This document shows, piece by piece, positions 42,072 through 50,904 of a DNA stretch of 52,564 nucleotides. The position numbers and the translations under genes are program-made. Below the pieces are notes generated by a model. The model made no database searches. It worked only from the letters and a program-made list of their open reading frames with translations, and was not told where the DNA came from. Numbering within the stretch: position 1 is the first letter of the stretch; every line of letters starts with the position of its first letter. The stretch is from assembly GCA_050742155.1 (NCBI GenBank), contig JBOGFC010000114.1, positions 1-52,564 on the forward strand. The letters are read 5' to 3'. The DNA comes from JBOGFC01 sp050742155. GTDB lineage: Bacteria; Actinomycetota; Acidimicrobiia; Spongiisociales; JALYHC01.

Positions 42072-42971
42072 GTGGCTACCGAGTCCCGTACGGCGGTCAT
42101 CGCCGCCCTGATCGCCAATGCCCTCATCGCCGTCGGCAAGTTCGTGGCCGTCGCCATCACCGGCTCGGCCGCCATGCTCGCCGAGGGCTTCCACTCGGTG
42201 GCGGACACCGGCAACCAGCTCTTCCTCCTGCGGGGCTTGGCGGTCTCCCGCTACCGGCCCTCGGTGCGCTACCCCTTCGGTCGGGGCAAGGAGGTCTATT
42301 TCTGGAGCTTCATGGTGGCGGTGATGCTCTTCGTGGGTGGGGCGGTGCTCTCCTTTCAAGAGGGGCTGGCCCGCCTCCGCCATCCGGAGGAGATAGAGAG
42401 CTACACCGTCAGCTTCGTCGTGCTGGGGCTGGCCATGTTGTTCGAGACGCCCGCGTTCTTACTGGCCCTGCGAGCCTTCAATGAGCGCCGGGGCTCGCGC
42501 GGCATCTGGGAGCATGTGCGGGAGAGCAAGGACACCACCCTCATCGTGGTCCTCTTCGAGGACTCGGCCGCCCTGGTCGGGCTGACCATCGCCGCCACGG
42601 CGTTGCTACTCGCCCGGCTGACCGGTCAGCCCCGCTGGGACGGAGCCGCGTCGGTGGTGATCGCCTTCCTCCTGGTATCGGTGGCCTTCATGCTGGCCTT
42701 CGAGACCAAGGGCCTGCTGGTCGGGGAGGGAGCCAGCCGGCGGGACCGGGCGGCGATCCGGGCCGCCGCGCTGGGCGTTCCCGAGGTGGCCGGGTTGGGA
42801 CGGGTGCTCACCATGCACCTGGGGCCGGAGGAGATCCTGGTCAACCTGGAGGTCTCGCTCGACTCGAGGGTGGGTGGCGCGGAGGTGCTGGACCGGGTGG
42901 AGGCGGCCATCCGGGAGGCCGTGCCGGAGGCCACCAGGATCTTCGTGGAGATCGACTCCGAGGAGGGATGA
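42072..42971 (+). CDS. Cation diffusion facilitator (CDF) transporter
   Basis: 299 aa. About six transmembrane segments with metal-binding HSVAD (EGFHSVADTGNQ) and DTTLIVVLFEDSAAL, and a C-terminal ferredoxin-like cytoplasmic domain. Exports divalent metals (Zn, Fe, Mn or similar). GTG start with TAGAAT six bases before it, suggesting leaderless transcription. Confidence 0.9.
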   Translation: MATESRTAVIAALIANALIAVGKFVAVAITGSAAMLAEGFHSVADTGNQLFLLRGLAVSRYRPSVRYPFGRGKEVYFWSFMVAVMLFVGGAVLSFQEGLARLRHPEEIESYTVSFVVLGLAMLFETPAFLLALRAFNERRGSRGIWEHVRESKDTTLIVVLFEDSAALVGLTIAATALLLARLTGQPRWDGAASVVIAFLLVSVAFMLAFETKGLLVGEGASRRDRAAIRAAALGVPEVAGLGRVLTMHLGPEEILVNLEVSLDSRVGGAEVLDRVEAAIREAVPEATRIFVEIDSEEG

Positions 42972-42972
42972 G

Positions 42973-43698
42973 TCAGCCGCCCGCTGCGGCCACCACCGCC
43001 TCGAAGAGGCGCCCCGCCAAGGGATCCCGGCCCACCAGGCACTCGGGGTGCCACTGAACGGCCCACAGGGGCCAGCGGCCCTTGGATGGTTCGATGGCCT
43101 CGATGACTCCGTCGTCGGCCCAGGCCACTGGGCGTAGTCCCGCGCCGGGAGACCGCACCGCCTGGTGGTGCATGGAGTTGACCAGCAGCTCGGTGACGCC
43201 GAGCAGCCCGGCCAGGCGGGAGCCCGGCTCTAACCGCACCCGCTGGCGGGCGAGGAAGGCCCCCTCGAACCCCTCGTAGTGGGAGCCGGCCGACGGGATC
43301 TCGGACGGGATGTCGAGGATGAGGTCCCCTCCCAGGGCCACGTTGACCACCTGCGCCCCCCGGCAGATGGCCAGGAGGGGCAGGTCCCGGTTTCGTGCCT
43401 CCTGCACCAAGGCCAGCTCGAAGCGGTCCCGCTCCTCGCTCAGCTCGTACATCGACTGGTGGTGATCGCGGCCGTGGAGGTGGGCGGCCAGGTCTCCTCC
43501 GCCGGTGAGCACCAGGCCATCCAGCCGGTCCAGCACGGCCGCCGCGTCCTCGGGAGCTTGAGAAGGCAACAGGAAGGGAACCCCGCCGGCCCCGACGATG
43601 GCCTCCGTGTAGAGGCGGGTCACCGTGTGGGTGGGCTGGTCACCCCAGGCGGTGGTGACCGAGCGGAGGCGGGTGGAGACACCGATGGCCGGTTTCAT
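42973..43698 (-). CDS. Gamma-glutamyl-gamma-aminobutyrate hydrolase family (peptidase C26)
   Basis: 241 aa class I glutamine amidotransferase-like hydrolase. Nucleophile Cys in LLAICRGAQVVNV, His in MHHQAVRSPG, and the AVQWHPE motif. PuuD-type, hydrolysing gamma-glutamyl amide bonds; specificity unknown. ATG start; convergent with the CDF gene, one base apart. Confidence 0.85.
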   Translation of the reverse strand: MKPAIGVSTRLRSVTTAWGDQPTHTVTRLYTEAIVGAGGVPFLLPSQAPEDAAAVLDRLDGLVLTGGGDLAAHLHGRDHHQSMYELSEERDRFELALVQEARNRDLPLLAICRGAQVVNVALGGDLILDIPSEIPSAGSHYEGFEGAFLARQRVRLEPGSRLAGLLGVTELLVNSMHHQAVRSPGAGLRPVAWADDGVIEAIEPSKGRWPLWAVQWHPECLVGRDPLAGRLFEAVVAAAGG

Positions 43699-43773
43699 GA
43701 GGCGCCTCGTTTGCGAATCGGCGGACGAGACACCAAGCTTAGAAGACCGAGCACTCTCGATCTGAAGGACTGC

Positions 43774-43866
43774 ATGGGCTCACTGATCAAGAAGCGGCGC
43801 AAGAAGATGAGCAAGCACAAGTACCGCAAGCGCTTGCGCGCCAACCGCCACAAGCGCAAGAAGTAG
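43774..43866 (+). CDS. bS22-like mini ribosomal protein (AURKAIP1/COX24 type)
   Basis: 30 aa, over half Lys/Arg: MGSLIKKRRKKMSKHKYRKR then LRANRHKRKK. It matches the AURKAIP1/COX24-domain miniproteins identified as bS22 in mycobacterial ribosomes. ATG with GAAGGA SD. Too small for routine calling. Confidence 0.85.
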   Translation: MGSLIKKRRKKMSKHKYRKRLRANRHKRKK

Positions 43867-43871
43867 GCCCG

Positions 43872-44723
43872 TCAGACCCCGTGCTGGCGGAGGAACTCCT
43901 CCACCTCCTGGACGAGTCGCCGCCCCGCCTCGGGATCCACCTGCTCCAGGTTGGAAGGCGCCGACTCCAAGCCCCGGACGTATTGGGCGAAGTCCTCGGA
44001 CTCCTGCATGGCCGCTTCGATTCGGGACTCGAACTCGCCGGACACAGTCCGCAGCTCGCTGGTGTCGAGCTGGAAGCCGAGGATGTCGGATGCCTTGGAG
44101 ACGAGGGCCAGCATGGCCTTGGGGTTGGGGTTGGCGGCCAGGTAGTGGGGGACGGCCGCCCACAGGCTGGTGGCGGGCAGGCCGGTGTCCCGAAACGCCT
44201 CGAGCAGGACCCCTACGATCCCGGTCGGTCCCTGGTAGCGGGAGGAGATCAGCCCGTAGCGGGCGATCAGGTCGGGGTCGGTGGCCACTCCGACGATCGG
44301 GACGGGAAGGGTGTGAGCCACCTGGCCGATGAAGGCGCCCAGCAGCATCACTTCCTCCACCTTTCCCTCCTCCAGGATCTCCAGGACCAGACGGCTGAAG
44401 GCCCGCCAGCGCAGGTGGGGCTCCTCTCCCATCACCGCCAGCACGTCCCGGTCGGCTTGCGGCATGGAGAGCGCGAAGAAGTTGGTGACCGGCCAGTTGA
44501 GGCGGCGCAGGCCTTGTTCGTCCACCTCGACCAGGGGACGGCGGGCCGGGAAGTTGAAGAAATCCTCCGGCTGGATGGCGGCGAAGGGATCGGCCTCGAA
44601 CTGGCCGAGGAGGAAGGCCAGCGCCCCGGTGGCGGCCTCCGAGGCGTCGCTCCAGCCTTCGAAGGCGATGACCGCCACCGGACGTCGCAGGTCTGGCCGG
44701 AAGAAGCGCTGCAGCGGCTCCAT
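43872..44723 (-). CDS. PAC2 family protein
   Basis: 283 aa of the PAC2 (proteasome assembly chaperone 2-like) superfamily common in Actinomycetota: AVIAFEGWSDASEAATGAL, FNFPARRPLVEVDE, LLGAFIGQVAHTLPVPIVG, YQGPTGIVGVLLEA. Function in bacteria is unresolved. ATG start; convergent with bS22 with five bases between. Confidence 0.85.
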   Translation of the reverse strand: MEPLQRFFRPDLRRPVAVIAFEGWSDASEAATGALAFLLGQFEADPFAAIQPEDFFNFPARRPLVEVDEQGLRRLNWPVTNFFALSMPQADRDVLAVMGEEPHLRWRAFSRLVLEILEEGKVEEVMLLGAFIGQVAHTLPVPIVGVATDPDLIARYGLISSRYQGPTGIVGVLLEAFRDTGLPATSLWAAVPHYLAANPNPKAMLALVSKASDILGFQLDTSELRTVSGEFESRIEAAMQESEDFAQYVRGLESAPSNLEQVDPEAGRRLVQEVEEFLRQHGV

Positions 44724-44800
44724 GGATGGTTCAGCCTACCGGCCTTGACGGACGGGCGGCCTCCCGCCGCCGGATCGACGACGTAGAGGTGGCCTGTCCT

Positions 44801-44855
44801 GACGAACCCCGGGTTCCTGCGCGCCTCTCCGGCGCGTTAGCGCCCGCGGTTCAGG
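44801..44855. repeat. Two-hairpin intergenic repeat, copy 2
   Basis: GAACCC-C-GGGTTC and CGCGCC-TCTCC-GGCGCG, then GCGCCCGCGGTTCAGG; near-identical to 28392-28447. Lies between PAC2 and the metal-binding protein gene. The remaining bases 44724-44800 and 44856-44866 show nothing recognisable. Confidence 0.75.
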
Positions 44856-44866
44856 GCTACCCGTCC

Positions 44867-45076
44867 CTAGCGGGGTACCTGGTAACCCTGCTCCTCGATG
44901 GCCTCGATGATTGCGGCCCGGTCCAACCGGTCCTCGTCGTAGGTGAGCTCGAGGGTTCGCTGGTCCACGCTCACCCGCACGTCCTGCACGCCGGGCAGGG
45001 CTCCCACCGCGTCTTCCAGGGACATCTTGCAGTGATCGCAGTGGATCTCGGGGACGGTCAGGGTCTCGCTGGTCAT
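44867..45076 (-). CDS. Heavy-metal-associated (HMA/CopZ-like) protein
   Basis: 69 aa ferredoxin-like HMA fold with the metal site CDHC (residues 13-16, in EIHCDHCKMS) and VSVDQRTLELTYDED. Probably copper chaperone or sensor. ATGA overlap with the M3 peptidase gene upstream, an odd pairing with no obvious functional link. Confidence 0.85.
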   Translation of the reverse strand: MTSETLTVPEIHCDHCKMSLEDAVGALPGVQDVRVSVDQRTLELTYDEDRLDRAAIIEAIEEQGYQVPR

Positions 45077-47031
45077 TGATCCTCCTTCGTGTCAGTGAGG
45101 CCCAGGTGACGCAAGAACGCCTCCTTGGACGGCTCCCGTCCCAGGAAGTTGCTGAGCAGCACCTCGGCGTCCACCGATCCTCCTCGCTCCAAGACCTCCC
45201 GGCGATAGGCCCGTCCCACTTCCGGGCTGGTGACCCCCTCGGCCTCGAAGCGGCTGAACATGTCGTCACCGTAGACCTTTGACCAGAGATACCCGTAGTA
45301 GCCGGCGTCGTAGCCTCCCATCAGGTGGGCGAACGAGGCCGGGAAGAAGGTCCCCTCTTGGAAGGGCAGACCGGTGACCGCGTACGCCTGGTGGTTGATG
45401 GCGTCCAGGTCCCGCTGCTCGGAGGAGTCGTGGAAGGCCAGGTCCATGAGCCCGAAATAGCACTGGCGCAGGTTCCTGACCCCGTCGTTGAGATGGCGGG
45501 CCGCCACCAGGCCTTCGACCAGGTCGGCCGGGATGGGCCGGCCACTCCGGTAGTGCCGGGCGAAACGGCCCAGCACCTCGCCGTTCCAGCACCAGTGCTC
45601 CATGATCTGCGAAGGAGCCTCGACGAAGTCCCCTTCGGTTTGCGAGCCCGAGAACCGGGCGAACTCCGCCCTGGTGATGGACTGGTGGAGGATGTGCCCG
45701 AACTCGTGGAAGAGAGTGACCACCTCGTCGTGCTGGAGCAGGGAGGGCTGGTGGGCCGAGGGCTTGGTGAAGTTGGCCACGATGGCCGACGCCGGGCGCT
45801 GATAGCCCCGTCCTGTGCGGCAGCCGAGCCGCAAGGAAAAGGCGGCGGCGTGGCCGAACTTACCGTCCCGCGGGAAGAGATCGGCATAGAAGAAGGCCAG
45901 GTGGTCCCCCTCGTCGAGGATCTCGAAGAGCGTCACGTCGGGATGCCAAGCACGTGCCTCCGGGATCCGCCGATACTGGAGACCGAAGACCTCGCCGGTC
46001 AGCTCGAGCATCCCCTCGAAGACCTGGTCCAGCGGAAAGTACTCCGCTACCTCGTTGGCATCGATCCCGAAGCGAGAGCGGCGGATCTGGGTGTCGTAGT
46101 AGCGCCAGTCCCACGACTGGAGCTCGCCTTGACCGAGCTCCTCTTGGAGGGCCACTCGCATGTCGTCCAGCTCGGGCCCGCCCTTGGCCGCCAGCCCGGG
46201 AAGCAGCTCGTCGTAGAACCCCCCCACCGCCTCTGGAGAGCGGGCCATCTTGACCTCCATGCCGTAGTGGGACCAAGAGGGGTAGCCGAGCAGGCGGGCG
46301 ATGCGCCGCCGGATCTCCAGCGCCTCGGCCAAGAGGGGTCGGTTGGTCTCGACCGCTGCATTCCAGGCCTTGAACTGCAGTGCCTCGCGGAGCTCGCGCC
46401 GCCGTCCCTGCTCGAGGAACGGATACATCTCCGGATAGTCCAGTGAGACCTTGTAGGTGCCGGCCCGGGAGCCGGGCCGCAGTCGCGCCACGTAGTCATC
46501 GGGGAGCCCGTCCAGCTCTTCCCGGGTCAGCTCCAGGGCGTCCTCGTACTCGTCCACGTTGCGTTGGAAGGCCACCTCCAGCTCCACCAGACGGGCTCGA
46601 AGTCGCTCTACCTCGCCGCGAGTCTCCGGTGGCAGCTGGTGGCCGGCCCGGCGGAAGTCTCGCAGCCAGTGATCGAGCAGCCGGCGGCGCTCGCCGCTCA
46701 GACTGGGGGCTTCCTCGGTCTCCGCATATTCGCTCACCGCCCGGTAGAGATCCTCTCGAAAGGCCAGCTCGACCCGGAACTTGTCGAGCCGCTCCTCAGC
46801 GGCGCTTCCGGTCGCCCGCACCTCGGGGTCGGGATGCACGCGGCTCATGAAGGCGCCCTCGCCGTAGGCGTCGGCCAGTGAGGCGGTGATCTCGTCGAGA
46901 GGAGCCATGGTGCCGGCAAAGGTGCGGGGAGCCCCGATGACACTCTCTAGCAGGCTCTCTGCCTGCCGCAAGGCCCGTTCCGTCACCTCCTCGACTCGGG
47001 CAGGAGTGACGTCGGTGTAGTCGTGGAGCAC
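45073..47031 (-). CDS. M3 family metallopeptidase (thimet/oligopeptidase type)
   Basis: 652 aa zinc peptidase, soluble. Active site H442EFGH446 with a later Glu in GDFVEAPSQIMEHW. N-terminal helical region and C-terminal VYGDDMFSRFEAEG are typical of the M3A group. Degrades short peptides. GTG start; TAACGT eight bases upstream and no SD. Confidence 0.92.
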   Translation of the reverse strand: MLHDYTDVTPARVEEVTERALRQAESLLESVIGAPRTFAGTMAPLDEITASLADAYGEGAFMSRVHPDPEVRATGSAAEERLDKFRVELAFREDLYRAVSEYAETEEAPSLSGERRRLLDHWLRDFRRAGHQLPPETRGEVERLRARLVELEVAFQRNVDEYEDALELTREELDGLPDDYVARLRPGSRAGTYKVSLDYPEMYPFLEQGRRRELREALQFKAWNAAVETNRPLLAEALEIRRRIARLLGYPSWSHYGMEVKMARSPEAVGGFYDELLPGLAAKGGPELDDMRVALQEELGQGELQSWDWRYYDTQIRRSRFGIDANEVAEYFPLDQVFEGMLELTGEVFGLQYRRIPEARAWHPDVTLFEILDEGDHLAFFYADLFPRDGKFGHAAAFSLRLGCRTGRGYQRPASAIVANFTKPSAHQPSLLQHDEVVTLFHEFGHILHQSITRAEFARFSGSQTEGDFVEAPSQIMEHWCWNGEVLGRFARHYRSGRPIPADLVEGLVAARHLNDGVRNLRQCYFGLMDLAFHDSSEQRDLDAINHQAYAVTGLPFQEGTFFPASFAHLMGGYDAGYYGYLWSKVYGDDMFSRFEAEGVTSPEVGRAYRREVLERGGSVDAEVLLSNFLGREPSKEAFLRHLGLTDTKEDQ

Positions 47032-47137
47032 GGCCCGGTACGTTACCCGCAGCGGGAGGTTCCGCTAACAGCCAATCATTAGGTTCATAGTCCTGCCTTC
47101 TTCGGCAGGCTCCTCTGGGTCGGGTGCCCGGCGTCTG

Positions 47138-47596
47138 TCAGGCGGCCACCCGAGCGAACCAGCACACCGGCGGGCAGTTGGGACCGTTGGGTTGCCGGCG
47201 CTCGAACTCCACGTCGTGTTCAGCCTGAGCCAGCACCTCACCTGATTCGGCGTCCCGAACCACCAACGAGACGCGGTGGCGGCCCGCATAGTCCGCTTCT
47301 GGCAGAATCAGGAGGATCCTCTCGAGCTCCACGGACAGCTCCCCCAGCTGGCGACCGGTAAAACCTCTTGGAATGTCGACCGTTTCCGAACGGCAGAACG
47401 TATCTGCGCACGCCTCGATCTCGTACGACCGATCCTCTCGGATTGAGTCGGGCAGCTCGAACTCGACGGTGCTCTCACACCCGATCTGGGTGCAGGCCAT
47501 CGGGAGGGTGTTCTCCGGAAGCGGCCCCCGGCACGAGGTCAAGAGCACCGCCGCCGAGGTGACGAGCAGTGTGGCGATCCTGATACTCGGGCGCAT
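47138..47596 (-). CDS. Hypothetical lipoprotein
   Basis: 152 aa. Signal peptide with lipobox LLTSC (Cys22). Mature part has several cysteines in CTQIGCES, CADTFCRS and NCPPVCW, and Ig-like strands such as HRVSLVVRDAESGEVLAQAEHDVEF. No family recognised. A 6-base stem hairpin (47092-47109) lies downstream. Confidence 0.7.
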   Translation of the reverse strand: MRPSIRIATLLVTSAAVLLTSCRGPLPENTLPMACTQIGCESTVEFELPDSIREDRSYEIEACADTFCRSETVDIPRGFTGRQLGELSVELERILLILPEADYAGRHRVSLVVRDAESGEVLAQAEHDVEFERRQPNGPNCPPVCWFARVAA

Positions 47597-47688
47597 GACC
47601 TTCCTTCGACGATCCTCCGCGCCTGACGGGTTTCCGGAGAGCCAGAGAGAGATGACCAGGCGGGAGATCCCCCCGTCTGCTCATCGCG

Positions 47689-48041
47689 CTAGTCGCGGCC
47701 GATCCGTCCCAGGTGGGTATCCCGAAAGGCCCAGGGGTACTTGAGACCGTTCCCGAGTGCCCGGTCCATCCCAATGTGGGCCAGCCAGATGATGAGTAGC
47801 TCTGGCCGATACGGCGTACAAGCCGAGCACGGCCGGTCCCGCCAGGGTGTGGAGGACATCGTAGGCGATGGCGCCGGCCAGGGGGGACCGGGCGTAGCCG
47901 ACCATGCCCACGTCGGGGAACAGGAGCAGCGCGGCGAAGAGAAGCCAGCCGGTGTCGAGCCGGTGGTAGGCCAACAGCGCCAGGCCCAGGAGGGCCAGTC
48001 CTTCCAGGCGGCAGCAGGATGCGGGGGAGGCCGGTGACCAT
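47689..48041 (-). pseudogene. Frameshifted DUF4260 membrane protein
   Basis: Three reading frames together give a DUF4260 protein: MVTGLPRILL (ATG 48041, AGGAGG SD), then LEGLALLGLALLAYHRLDTG...GLYAVSA in a second frame, then ELLIIWLAHIGMDRALGNGL...THLGRIGRD in a third, ending at TAG 47689. Each shift is consistent with one extra base, near 48012 and near 47810. Four transmembrane helices in the intact form. Confidence 0.75.
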
Positions 48042-48060
48042 GATTCCTCCTGGGGTTCTA

Positions 48061-48537
48061 CTACCAGCGTCCGAAGGCCGGGTGGCCTTGGCCGACGGCT
48101 ATGAACGTCCCCCGGCAGGTGGCGGTCACTTCGTCATCGCTCTCGACCTGGGCGTCGACGACGACTTTGGGGTCGGCCGACTCCACCACCCAGGCCGTGA
48201 TCCGTAGCGCGCGATCGGTCGGCGTGGGCCGGCGCAGCGTTACGTGGAAGTCGGCGGTCACCGTGACAGGGGGTTTGTCGGCTCTCCGAAGCTTCATGAG
48301 GTGCCACGCCGCCGTCCAGTTGCTGTGACAGTCGAGGAGCGTACCGATGATCCCTCCGTTGACGACCCCAGGAAACGCTTCATGGTGCTCTTCCGGGGTC
48401 CAGCTGGCTATCAGTCGGTCCCCGTCCACCATGCTCTTGATCCGCAGCCCCTTCTGGTTAGCCGGTCCGCAGCCGAAGCAGGTTGTCTGAGGGGCGTAAT
48501 GGTCTTGCAGACCCGTCCCTTCCGACACTTCCGTCAT
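48061..48537 (-). CDS. PaaI-like thioesterase (hotdog fold)
   Basis: 158 aa. Hotdog motif AFPGVVNGGIIGTLLDCHSNWTA and the acidic/basic strand pair VTADFHVTLRRPTP; N-terminal CFGCGPANQKGLRI. Likely acyl-CoA or aromatic-CoA thioesterase. ATG overlaps the CGS stop (ATGA). Confidence 0.85.
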   Translation of the reverse strand: MTEVSEGTGLQDHYAPQTTCFGCGPANQKGLRIKSMVDGDRLIASWTPEEHHEAFPGVVNGGIIGTLLDCHSNWTAAWHLMKLRRADKPPVTVTADFHVTLRRPTPTDRALRITAWVVESADPKVVVDAQVESDDEVTATCRGTFIAVGQGHPAFGRW

Positions 48538-49679
48538 CCCTCCAGCGCCTGGTCCAGATCCTCGATCAGGTCGTCCGGGTGCTCGATCCCCACCGAGAGC
48601 CGGACCAGGTCGGGAGGCACTTCCAGGGCGGTGCCTGCCACGGAGAGGTGGGTCATCCGGGCCGGGACCTCGACCAACGACTCGACCGACCCCAGGCTCT
48701 CCGCCAGCACGAAGAGCCGGGTGCGGGTGACCGTCCGCTCGGCCGCCTCGGGGCCTCCTCTGAGCCGGAAGCAGACCATACCTCCGAAGTCGTCCATCTG
48801 TCGAGCGGCCAGCGCATGCTGGGGGTGGGTCGGCAGTCCCGGATAGATGACCTCCTCCACCGCCGGATGGGCGCCGAGATACTCCGCTACCCGACCGGCG
48901 TTGCGACAATGCCGCTCCATCCTCAGGGCGAGGGTCTTGAGGCCGCGCAGGACCAGCCAGGCGTCGAAAGGCCCGGCTCCCGGCCCGGCCGCGTTGAGAA
49001 GGAAGCGCAGGCGCCCGTGGAGGTCCGGATCCGGGGTGACGAGCGCCCCCCCCACCACGTCGGAGTGGCCGCCCAGGTACTTCGTGGTGGAGTAGAGGAC
49101 CAGGTCGGCGCCGGCCTCGAGGGGCCGTTGTAGGAAGGGGGTGGCGAAGGTGTTGTCGACCAGCAAGAGAGCCCCGGCGGCGTGGGCCGCCTCAGCGGCC
49201 GCCCCCAGGTCCACCAGCCGCAGCAGCGGGTTGGTGGGAGTCTCGGTCCAGACGAGCCTCGTCTCTGCCTTGATCCCCGAGCCCAGCCGGTCCGGGTCGG
49301 TCATGTCGGTCACCGACCACTGGATGCCGTGCCCTGAGAGGACCTGGGCGAAGAACCGGTACGTGCCTCCGTAGGCGTCGTCGGGCAATAGCACGTGGTC
49401 CCCCGCCTGCAGCAGGTAGCCCACCAGGGCGGTGGCGGCCATCCCGGAGACCGTGGCCACCGCTCCACCCCCCGAGCCGGGTTCCACCCCTTCCAACGAC
49501 GCCAGGGCTTCCTCCAGGGCATGGCGGGTGGGGTTGTCGGTGCGGGAGTACTCATAGCCGCGGTGTCGCCCCGGGGCATCCTGAGCGAACGTGCTGGTGG
49601 CGTAGATGGGCACCACCACCGCTCCCGTGGCCGGGTCCGGCTCCTGTCCGGCGTGGACGGCTCGGGTCTCGAAGCGCAT
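48534..49679 (-). CDS. Cystathionine gamma-synthase/lyase family PLP enzyme
   Basis: 381 aa of the Cys/Met metabolism PLP family. PLP-binding Lys200 in YSTTKYLGGHSDVVGG; N-terminal YEYSRTDNPTR; active-site TETPTNPLL. With the adjacent CBS it would complete reverse transsulfuration (gamma-lyase) or forward methionine synthesis; sequence alone does not decide. TGATG one-base overlap with cbs. Confidence 0.92.
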   Translation of the reverse strand: MRFETRAVHAGQEPDPATGAVVVPIYATSTFAQDAPGRHRGYEYSRTDNPTRHALEEALASLEGVEPGSGGGAVATVSGMAATALVGYLLQAGDHVLLPDDAYGGTYRFFAQVLSGHGIQWSVTDMTDPDRLGSGIKAETRLVWTETPTNPLLRLVDLGAAAEAAHAAGALLLVDNTFATPFLQRPLEAGADLVLYSTTKYLGGHSDVVGGALVTPDPDLHGRLRFLLNAAGPGAGPFDAWLVLRGLKTLALRMERHCRNAGRVAEYLGAHPAVEEVIYPGLPTHPQHALAARQMDDFGGMVCFRLRGGPEAAERTVTRTRLFVLAESLGSVESLVEVPARMTHLSVAGTALEVPPDLVRLSVGIEHPDDLIEDLDQALEG

Positions 49680-50635
49680 CAGTCCTCCAGCAGTCCTCGT
49701 TCGGCCATCCAGTCGTCGTCGAAGATCTTGGAGAGGTACCCACGGCCGGAATCGGGCAGGATCACCATCACCAGCTCCCCGGCCTGCTCGGACGCTATTC
49801 CGGCGGCCGCCCACACCGCCATGCCGCACGAGCCCCCTACCAGGAGACCTTCCTCCCGGGCCAGGCGGCGGGTCATGGCAAAGGCATCCCGGTCGGAAAC
49901 CTTGACGTAGCGGTCCACCAGCTTGGGGTCGAAGGTCTCCGGCCAGAAGTCCTCGCCCACACCTTCGATCAGATAGGGGTGGAGCTCCTCCTCGGAGGCG
50001 GCCGTGTAGACGGAGCCCTCCGGGTCGGCTCCCACCACCAGCACCTCGGGGTTCTGCTCCTTGAGATAGCGGGCTGCCCCGGTGATGGTGCCCCCGGTGC
50101 CCACCCCGGCCACCAGCACCTTCACCTCCCCGCCGGTCTGTTGCCAGATCTCCGGCCCGGTCGTGAGGTAGTGGGCCTCCGGGTTGGCAGGGTTGGAATA
50201 CTGGTCGGGACGGTAGGCGCCGGGGATCTCCTCGGCCAGGCGACGGGCCACCGAGTAGTAGGAGCGGGGGTCGTCCGGCGTGACATCGCTGGGGGTGATC
50301 TCCAGCCGGGCCCCGTAGGCCTCGAGCAGCTTGCGCTTCTCCTCGCTCACCTTGTCGGGCATCACGCAGATCAACTCGTAGCCGCGCAGGGCGGCCACGA
50401 TGGCCAGGCCCACCCCGGTGTTACCGCTGGTGGGCTCGACGAGCGTGCCGCCCGGTTCCAGTAGGCCCATCCGCTCGGCCCGCTCCACCATCCCCAGGGC
50501 GATTCGGTCTTTGACCGACCCCCCCGGGTTGGTGAACTCGAGCTTGCCGACCAGGTTGCCGGGGGGGTGAATCCTTGCCAGACGGACGAGCGGGGTGCCG
50601 CCGATGGCGGCCAGGGCGTCGTCGTGGATCTCCAC
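49679..50635 (-). CDS. Cystathionine beta-synthase/cysteine synthase (no CBS domains)
   Basis: 318 aa fold-type II PLP enzyme. PLP Lys42 in NPGGSVKDR, SGNTGVGLA phosphate loop, GVGTGGTITG and the C-terminal GGSCGMAVWAA. Ends at SGRGYLSKIFDDDWM, so the regulatory CBS domains of the actinobacterial homologue are absent. The YSNPAN motif suits CBS over CysK, but both remain possible. GTG at 50635 is seven bases after a TAGATT box; a TTG at 50644 is an alternative. Confidence 0.88.
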   Translation of the reverse strand: MEIHDDALAAIGGTPLVRLARIHPPGNLVGKLEFTNPGGSVKDRIALGMVERAERMGLLEPGGTLVEPTSGNTGVGLAIVAALRGYELICVMPDKVSEEKRKLLEAYGARLEITPSDVTPDDPRSYYSVARRLAEEIPGAYRPDQYSNPANPEAHYLTTGPEIWQQTGGEVKVLVAGVGTGGTITGAARYLKEQNPEVLVVGADPEGSVYTAASEEELHPYLIEGVGEDFWPETFDPKLVDRYVKVSDRDAFAMTRRLAREEGLLVGGSCGMAVWAAAGIASEQAGELVMVILPDSGRGYLSKIFDDDWMAERGLLED

Positions 50636-50660
50636 GCGGCCCAATCTAAAGTGCTCGATC

Positions 50661-50891
50661 GTGAAGATCGAGATCGAGTACTGCGCCGTCTGAAACTACA
50701 CGGGCCGTGCGGTCGGCATGGCCGAGCAACTCCTCGGGGAGTTCGAGGAGCAGATCGAGGCGATCACGCTGGTTCCCTCCGGTGGGGGTCGCTTCGAGGT
50801 CACCGTCGACGGGGACCTCGTCTACTCGAAGCTGGGGACGGGCCGCCACGCCGAATACGAGGATGTGGCCGGCCCGATCAGGGACGGCTGA
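50661..50891 (+). CDS. SelW/Rdx-family selenoprotein (in-frame UGA)
   Basis: 76 aa if the UGA at 50691-50693 is read as selenocysteine (Sec11). The N-terminus reads VKIEIEYCAV-U-NYTGRAVGM, the CxxU redox motif of the SelT/SelW/SelH (Rdx) thioredoxin-like family. After the UGA the frame stays open and conserved: ITLVPSGGGRFEVTVDGDLV, then YSKLGTGRHAEYEDV, ending at TGA 50889-50891. A SECIS hairpin follows the UGA. Probably a thiol/selenol redox protein in the cytoplasm. Missed by ordinary ORF calling. Divergent from cbs; TAAAGT eight bases before the GTG and no SD. Confidence 0.9.
50703..50723 (+). promoter_or_regulatory. Bacterial SECIS element
   Basis: Hairpin GGCCGTGC-GGTCG-GCATGGCC, 8-base stem with one G-U, starting nine bases after the UGA and loop 17 bases after it. 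The loop GGUCG closely resembles the GGUCU loop of the E. coli fdhF SECIS. It lies within the coding region, as expected in bacteria. Confidence 0.88.
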
Positions 50892-50904
50892 GCTCCCCAT
50901 TCAA

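Noticed and set aside
43279..43773. Upstream extension of the bS22 frame
   Set aside because: Only the last 31 codons look like a protein; the rest is opposite the peptidase C26 gene.
50646..50900. Minus-strand 84-codon ORF opposite the selenoprotein
   Set aside because: Shadow; it covers the same bases as the plus-strand gene whose conserved motifs and SECIS are clear.
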